64,000 bases of DNA from Chitinophagales bacterium (GTDB taxonomy: Bacteria > Bacteroidota > Bacteroidia > Chitinophagales > Chitinophagaceae): assembly GCA_015655015.1 (NCBI GenBank), contig JAATFV010000178.1:1-64000 (forward strand), in the 5' to 3' direction. Below the pieces are notes generated by a model that searched no databases, had not been told where the DNA came from, and saw nothing but the letters and a program-made list of their open reading frames with translations. Positions within the stretch are counted from its first letter, which is position 1, and every line of letters begins with the position of its first letter. Both the position numbers and the translations under genes were made by a program. This document shows positions 58,974-64,000 of the stretch, piece by piece.

Positions 58974-59783
58974 ATGTCGAGTGATGCTGCCTTTATAATG
59001 GGTCTTGCCATCGCCGCCCTGATAGGGGGCCGGCTGGTTCATTTTATTTACATGTCGGGTAAAAAGAAGAAGCTGACCCGTGTCTACCAGGATAAGCACC
59101 AGGATTTCGACGGTATTCTAGCCCGGTACAACCCTTATTATAAGAGCCTGGACGGTGCAGGAAGAGATCGTTTCCTCAAGCGGGTGCTCATATTCATGGA
59201 GTTTAAGGATTTTAAATACATTGATATCGAGGCCGAGGAAAAAATGCCCCTGCTGATCAGCTCTGCCGCCATACAGCTTACATTTGGCCTGGAGAGCTTC
59301 CTGCTGGACTATTTCAAGACCATTTATATTTTAAAGGATAATTACAGGTATGGGTTATATAATGTGCCGTTTGAAGGCCATGTGGGCGATGACGGCATTT
59401 ATCTCTCCTGGAGTAATTTTATCCGGGAATTCGCGGATTATTCGGATGGGCAGAATCTGGGCCTTCATGAAATGGCTCATGCGCTTACTTATGTGAACTT
59501 CACGGTCCAGGATGGAAGAGATACCAGCTTCCATGATAAATTCACCGACTTCTCTGCCGTCGCCCGCCCTGTATTCGAGCGAATGCAGGCAGGAGAGACC
59601 ACCGTACTCGACACCTACGCCGCTACCAACTACCAGGAATTCTGGGCCGTCTGCGTGGATACTTTTTTCGAACGCCCTACTCCATTCAAACGACAGCTGC
59701 CTGAACTCTATCTTTCTCTCTGTACCCTCCTGAACCAGGATCCCCTCACCCCGGGTAAAGCCGGCCCTATTCCCGAAGGGTAA
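58974..59783 (+). CDS. MtfA-like (M90) zinc-dependent peptidase, paralogue 1
   Basis: QNLGLHEMAHALTYVNF (HExxH), TYAATNYQEFWAVCVDTFFERP; start at MSSDAAF. Confidence 0.85.
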   Translation: MSSDAAFIMGLAIAALIGGRLVHFIYMSGKKKKLTRVYQDKHQDFDGILARYNPYYKSLDGAGRDRFLKRVLIFMEFKDFKYIDIEAEEKMPLLISSAAIQLTFGLESFLLDYFKTIYILKDNYRYGLYNVPFEGHVGDDGIYLSWSNFIREFADYSDGQNLGLHEMAHALTYVNFTVQDGRDTSFHDKFTDFSAVARPVFERMQAGETTVLDTYAATNYQEFWAVCVDTFFERPTPFKRQLPELYLSLCTLLNQDPLTPGKAGPIPEG

Positions 59784-60074
59784 TGTTCCGGATATCATAT
59801 TTATGTTAAATTTCAGAATCAGCACAATATTTTTTAAAAACACAGTTGGTTAACTGTCAATCGATTATAAATGATAAGGGAAAACATTTCCCCAAGGCTT
59901 TTGATTTTTAAATATTATTTCTATCTTGTTCCCAATCCGTAATGATTCATTCCTCTTGATTAAACCCGCCTCTATCGGTTTTTCTCTCTAACCTGAAAAC
60001 CATAGTTCCGTATCCAAGTTCAATGTAAGACCCGATGATTGTAGCAAATCGTTGTTCTTGATTCAAAAAGAAAA

Positions 60075-60932
60075 ATGAACTCTATGGAACTAGTCGTCAT
60101 CTCTTCATTGGTCCTGGGCATCCTCTTACTCAACCGCCCGGTGACATTGCTTTTTCAGCGTCTTTATACAAGACATCAGTTTAAAAAATTCATCGCGAGA
60201 GAAACATTCTATCACTCTGTCGTTTCCCGTTATCTGAAATACTATAACCGGCTGAACCTGGAAGAACAACGGAAATTCCTTTTCCGCACCTGGCTATTCC
60301 AGCATTCCAGGAACTTTCATTACATAGAAGTGGAGGCGGCGGCAGAAATGCCCATCCTGGTGAGCGCCGTGGCAGTGCAGCTCACTTTCGGCCTGGAGAA
60401 GTTCAAGCTTAGCTATTTTGACGATATTTTTATCTTAAGGGATGATTACCATTATGGATTCTATTCCCGCCCCTTCATGGGACATGTGGACCAGACGGGG
60501 ATCTATTTATCCTGGGATAATTTCATCAAGGGCATTTCCGGTCAGACGCCCAATTGTAACGTCGGCCTGCATGAGATGGGACATGCCCTGACTTACGTAA
60601 ATTTCATCACCCATACGGAGGAAGACCGGCACTTTAAAAGCGAGTTCACCAATTTCTCCAAAGTAGCCCGCCCTATTTTTACTTCCATGCAGACCGGAGC
60701 TAAGAATTTACTGGGTGACTATGCCGCCACCAATTATCATGAATTCTGGGCGGTGTCGGTAGAATTATTCTTCGAGAACCCGGTTCAGTTCAGACATGAA
60801 TTGCCCGAATTATATGAAGCGATGGCCCGGGTGCTCAACCAGGACCCGCTGAACTTTACCACGGGCAGCACCACCATCATCCGCCGGATGGACTCGTCGC
60901 CATCGGCTACCAAAACATCTGCTGCGGGGTAA
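60075..60932 (+). CDS. MtfA-like (M90) zinc-dependent peptidase, paralogue 2
   Basis: CNVGLHEMGHALTYVNF (HExxH), DYAATNYHEFWAVSVELFFENP; collinear with the upstream paralogue. Confidence 0.85.
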   Translation: MNSMELVVISSLVLGILLLNRPVTLLFQRLYTRHQFKKFIARETFYHSVVSRYLKYYNRLNLEEQRKFLFRTWLFQHSRNFHYIEVEAAAEMPILVSAVAVQLTFGLEKFKLSYFDDIFILRDDYHYGFYSRPFMGHVDQTGIYLSWDNFIKGISGQTPNCNVGLHEMGHALTYVNFITHTEEDRHFKSEFTNFSKVARPIFTSMQTGAKNLLGDYAATNYHEFWAVSVELFFENPVQFRHELPELYEAMARVLNQDPLNFTTGSTTIIRRMDSSPSATKTSAAG

Positions 60933-60949
60933 ATCGGCTCAGCGCAACT

Positions 60950-60980
60950 GCTGACTATTTCTTACCAGCTGACTATTTCC
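60950..60980. repeat. 18-bp tandem duplication including the ORF6N gene stop codon
   Basis: Minus strand GAAATAGTCAGC occurs twice, 18 bp apart (TAG at 60975-60973 and 60957-60955). Confidence 0.85.
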
Positions 60981-61572
60981 TGAATCCAATCCTTTCTCTT
61001 TCCTGCCAGGTCTTTTGCTCTGTCTTTTCATCCAAAAGGCTTTCGATGGCGTCATAGATACTATTCAACTGGGTATCATGCTCTCCCAGGCGATCCCGGA
61101 TCTCCTGCAATTGCTCTGTTATGCCCTTTCGGTTGACCGCATATTGCTTTAATGCAATAAAGGCCCGGACTACGGCAATGCTCATATTGACCGCTCTTTC
61201 ACTTTTCAATACACTGGCCAGCATGGTGACTCCGTGTTCGGTAAAGGCATAGGGCAAATAACTCTTGCCCCTGTGCTTTTTTGAACTGGTCACATTTTGT
61301 GACCAGTTGTTTTCGACCTGATTATCAATGTCTTGTATTTCTCCTGGACTGACTTTCTCAGCGGCGGTCACAAATTGTGACCGGATACCTTCCTCCCATT
61401 CCTCCGGGGTAAGTCTGAACATGAAGTCTTCCGGGAAACGATTGATATTTCGTTTGACTGCCTGATTAAAAACCTTTGTTTCTACCCCATACAGCTCAGC
61501 CAGGTCAAAATCCAACATCACTTTCTGCCCTCTTATGTCGTATATCTTATTTTGAATAATAGGTAATTCCAT
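60973..61572 (-). CDS. ORF6N domain-containing protein
   Basis: IQNKIYDIRGQKVMLDFDLAELYGVETKVFNQAVKRNINRFPEDFMFRLTPEEW...LPYAFTEHGVTMLASVLKSERAV. Confidence 0.93.
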   Translation of the reverse strand: MELPIIQNKIYDIRGQKVMLDFDLAELYGVETKVFNQAVKRNINRFPEDFMFRLTPEEWEEGIRSQFVTAAEKVSPGEIQDIDNQVENNWSQNVTSSKKHRGKSYLPYAFTEHGVTMLASVLKSERAVNMSIAVVRAFIALKQYAVNRKGITEQLQEIRDRLGEHDTQLNSIYDAIESLLDEKTEQKTWQERERIGFRK

Positions 61573-61612
61573 AGTGTTACGGTTTGCGTAATAAATGTAG
61601 GAATATTCCTTT

Positions 61613-62725
61613 TTATTTCCGGCTCAAAATTCCGCTGAACCTATTTACATCGGCATCAGGCCGTATGGGAATTCCTTTCGTAATAAACTGCACCAGCTGA
61701 TAGGCAAAATAAGGTGCGAGAGAACAGCCCTTCGTCCCCATTCCGTTCAGTATGCCAACAGCAGGATACAAAGGATGAAAGCCGACAAATGGCCGGCGCT
61801 CCAGGGTTGCAGGCCGCACCGAGGCGATATGCTCCACTGTCTTAAACGGGACCTTCAGCCACTCGTGCAGAATAGCCTCCGTTTTTTCCCGGAAGGCCGC
61901 CGTAGGCTGCCCGTGATCGAACGCCCATTCATGGGAGGCTCCTACCCAATACAGATCCTCCTTCCAGGGCGCGATACTGATCCCCTTCTTAAAAACAGTC
62001 TGTATCTGTGGGAACTCCCTGCTGCCGGCCCCTTCCGCATGGGACAGCCCAGGCATCTCCACGATCAGGGCTTCTCCCTTGTTGGGGGCAAATGGCAGCC
62101 TGGAAAAATAGGGGTTGGTAAAACTTTCAATGCCATCGCAAAAGATCACTTGCCCGGCATGGATATCCCGGTAATGGATTTTTGATCCAGGCCGGTCCGG
62201 AAAGCCCTCCACGATCAGATCTTCCGGGTCAAATCTTTCTTCCAGCAATACTCCTTTCTCCGATATCCTTTTGCGGCTGCCGGCCAGCAGTCCCGGAAGG
62301 TCCACCAGGTAACAGGGGCTGATCGATCCATAGCCAAGCCCGTAACGGAAAAATTCATCATAGGCGTGCTCATCCGGGGGCAATTGTAAATAAGAAGGGT
62401 CCTCTTCAAACCGTTTTAAAAAAGCCAGGCGCATTTGTGCGGTAGGAAAAAAATCCACCAGCGTCGCTGGTTGCATGCAGGTGATGCGCAGGGCCTGCCC
62501 CATCTGCCGGTAAGCCTCTTCCGCAAAAGGCAGGAGCTCATCGATCATCCAGGTGGTAACGATCCGTCTCCCGGTGACGGGATTGATAAGGCCTGCCGCA
62601 GCCTTCGAAGCCGTATAAGGCCTCGCCTCGTCGATCACCACGAAAGACAGCCCCGCCTGCTCCAGCCACCAGCTTAAGAATGTCCCGCAAATGCCCTGAC
62701 CCACCATCAATACATCTGTTCTCAT
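61613..62725 (-). CDS. FAD-dependent oxidoreductase (DAO family)
   Basis: DVLMVGQGICGTFLSWWLEQAGLSFVVIDEA...ASKAAAGLINPVTGRRIVTTW. Confidence 0.9.
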   Translation of the reverse strand: MRTDVLMVGQGICGTFLSWWLEQAGLSFVVIDEARPYTASKAAAGLINPVTGRRIVTTWMIDELLPFAEEAYRQMGQALRITCMQPATLVDFFPTAQMRLAFLKRFEEDPSYLQLPPDEHAYDEFFRYGLGYGSISPCYLVDLPGLLAGSRKRISEKGVLLEERFDPEDLIVEGFPDRPGSKIHYRDIHAGQVIFCDGIESFTNPYFSRLPFAPNKGEALIVEMPGLSHAEGAGSREFPQIQTVFKKGISIAPWKEDLYWVGASHEWAFDHGQPTAAFREKTEAILHEWLKVPFKTVEHIASVRPATLERRPFVGFHPLYPAVGILNGMGTKGCSLAPYFAYQLVQFITKGIPIRPDADVNRFSGILSRK

Positions 62726-62761
62726 ATTCCTATTATATCAGCTATTCCTATTGTATCAGGG
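62726..62761. repeat. 18-bp tandem duplication immediately upstream of the FAD oxidoreductase start codon
   Basis: ATTCCTATTATATCAGCT / ATTCCTATTGTATCAGGG. Confidence 0.85.
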
Positions 62762-62772
62762 AGCTTCCCATA

Positions 62773-64000
62773 TTATTCATTATTACGCGCTTCCACACTC
62801 ACCCGGACCCCTTCGCTGTGGAAGGCGAACTCGGGCGCATACATACATTCAATACCTGTGATCCCATTGCTGAAATTCCCTATCTGGCTAACAAACAAAG
62901 GATATTCAAAGATATAAGTTCCCCGGGGCAGGCGCGAAAAAAAGAAATCCGTGCTCACATCTTTCGTGCTTTCATAATAACCTAACCCGCCCTGCCATTT
63001 GTACCCGCTTAACACGTTCACAGGTTCCATGCAGGCGGCGCGCGTATCCTTCATATGTACATATTCCAGGTCCCGGTCTGCCTGTAATTCGATCCTGATC
63101 TTTACCTTGTCTCCAACGTGCAGGGTCCCATTCTCTGCCACCGGCTCCAGCACGGGCCCCCGGTCTGTATTTCTTTCCACGAATATTTTTTTCATCAGCC
63201 TGAGCGCGGCTGTGGGGCCTCCCGGCGGTGTGATCCTGTCCAGGTTCTCAAAATACTGCCAGTACACAGCTCCCCAGGCGGGAGTGCCGGCGGCTCTAAT
63301 CCCTGTCCCTGCATCCCCTTTGCTTCCGGGCGTTTGGTCCCTTTCACTTCCGGATGCAGGCGTTTTCTCCGGCCGGGAAGACATCGTAACCGTAATATTG
63401 CCCATGGATGCATTTACAAAAGGTCCGTCAAATACTTTTTTGAAATAACCGGTGCCTGCTTCTCCTGCCGAAGTGACGGTCTTTTCACCCAGCCGGATTG
63501 TTACGTCTTTTTCGGTATGCAGCCAGTCCCCGCCTTCCAGCAGCAATGCATAACAGGCATCAGCAGTCGCCTTTGTCGTCGTCCAGCTATGGGTCTGTTT
63601 TTGCTTCAGCAGCCAGGTGCGAAGATCTCTGTCGATGGCAGCATTCCCGCTGATCTCATGGAAGGCCTCGATCAACAGGGATTGCATTTCAACAGGCGCC
63701 TGATACCAGTAATACCCGCCCTCCATTCCCTTCCAGTACATGCCTTTTTCGGCATCCCGGATGGCATTTTGCTGCAGAGAAGCCATTATATCCTTAGCAG
63801 TCCGTATATCTCCTGTTCTGTACAAGGCCAGTGCGATCATGCCCTGCATATATTTGCTGGTCTGAAGCCATACCTGCTGCGCCTGTTTCCGGTAGTAATT
63901 GACTGCCGGAAATACATCTCCCGGGATACCATTGTCGCTAAAAGAGCTCCGCATATACAGATATTGAACCGCCAGCTCTCCGATCCATCCGCCTCCTTTG
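62773..64000 (-). CDS. Alpha-2-macroglobulin family protein, C-terminal part (runs off window)
   Basis: Frame stays open to 64000 (KGGGWIGELAVQYLYMRSSFSDNG...); SWTTTKATADACYALLLEGGDWLH; VKIRIELQADRDLEYVHMKDTRAACMEPVNVLSGYKWQGGLGYYESTKDVSTDFFFSRLPRGTYIFEY. Confidence 0.9.
   Translation of the reverse strand, partial: KGGGWIGELAVQYLYMRSSFSDNGIPGDVFPAVNYYRKQAQQVWLQTSKYMQGMIALALYRTGDIRTAKDIMASLQQNAIRDAEKGMYWKGMEGGYYWYQAPVEMQSLLIEAFHEISGNAAIDRDLRTWLLKQKQTHSWTTTKATADACYALLLEGGDWLHTEKDVTIRLGEKTVTSAGEAGTGYFKKVFDGPFVNASMGNITVTMSSRPEKTPASGSERDQTPGSKGDAGTGIRAAGTPAWGAVYWQYFENLDRITPPGGPTAALRLMKKIFVERNTDRGPVLEPVAENGTLHVGDKVKIRIELQADRDLEYVHMKDTRAACMEPVNVLSGYKWQGGLGYYESTKDVSTDFFFSRLPRGTYIFEYPLFVSQIGNFSNGITGIECMYAPEFAFHSEGVRVSVEARNNE

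Overview
The window is chromosomal DNA from a Bacteroidetes bacterium, probably Chitinophagaceae-like (inferred from SusC/SusD pairs, FecR/ECF sigma modules, GldA/GldG-like proteins, a T9SS-type tail and TAnnTTTG promoters). Main contents, start to end: a compositionally foreign-looking first ~740 bp; a FAD monooxygenase/AraC/DoxX/SRPBCC/ArsR cluster; a LytS/LytTR two-component pair; two complete ECF sigma-FecR-SusC-SusD loci (8.5-18.3 kb and 20.9-28.1 kb), the first followed by three TlpA-like proteins, one of which has lost its CXXC motif; a GldA/GldFG-like ABC exporter; a secreted NUC1 nuclease; PadR, GNAT, DinB and ABC genes; a methionine operon (metB-metY-metX-hom) behind a readable promoter, SAM-I riboswitch and terminator; an orphan AbiEi-like protein with duplicated palindromes over its start codon; uvrA, rarA and aspS; two tandem MtfA-like peptidases; and a truncated alpha-2-macroglobulin gene. 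The most unusual signal is a set of small, mutually unrelated tandem arrays (17-24 bp period) placed at gene boundaries. In several the stop codon, sometimes with the final codons, is inside the repeated unit, and some carry palindromic cores. I also read two likely gene remnants (queF-like and VOC/PhnB-like) and a hexapeptide-repeat insertion inside MetX. No tRNA, rRNA, CRISPR array or transposase was found. Family assignments were made by eye from the translations; no searches were run.
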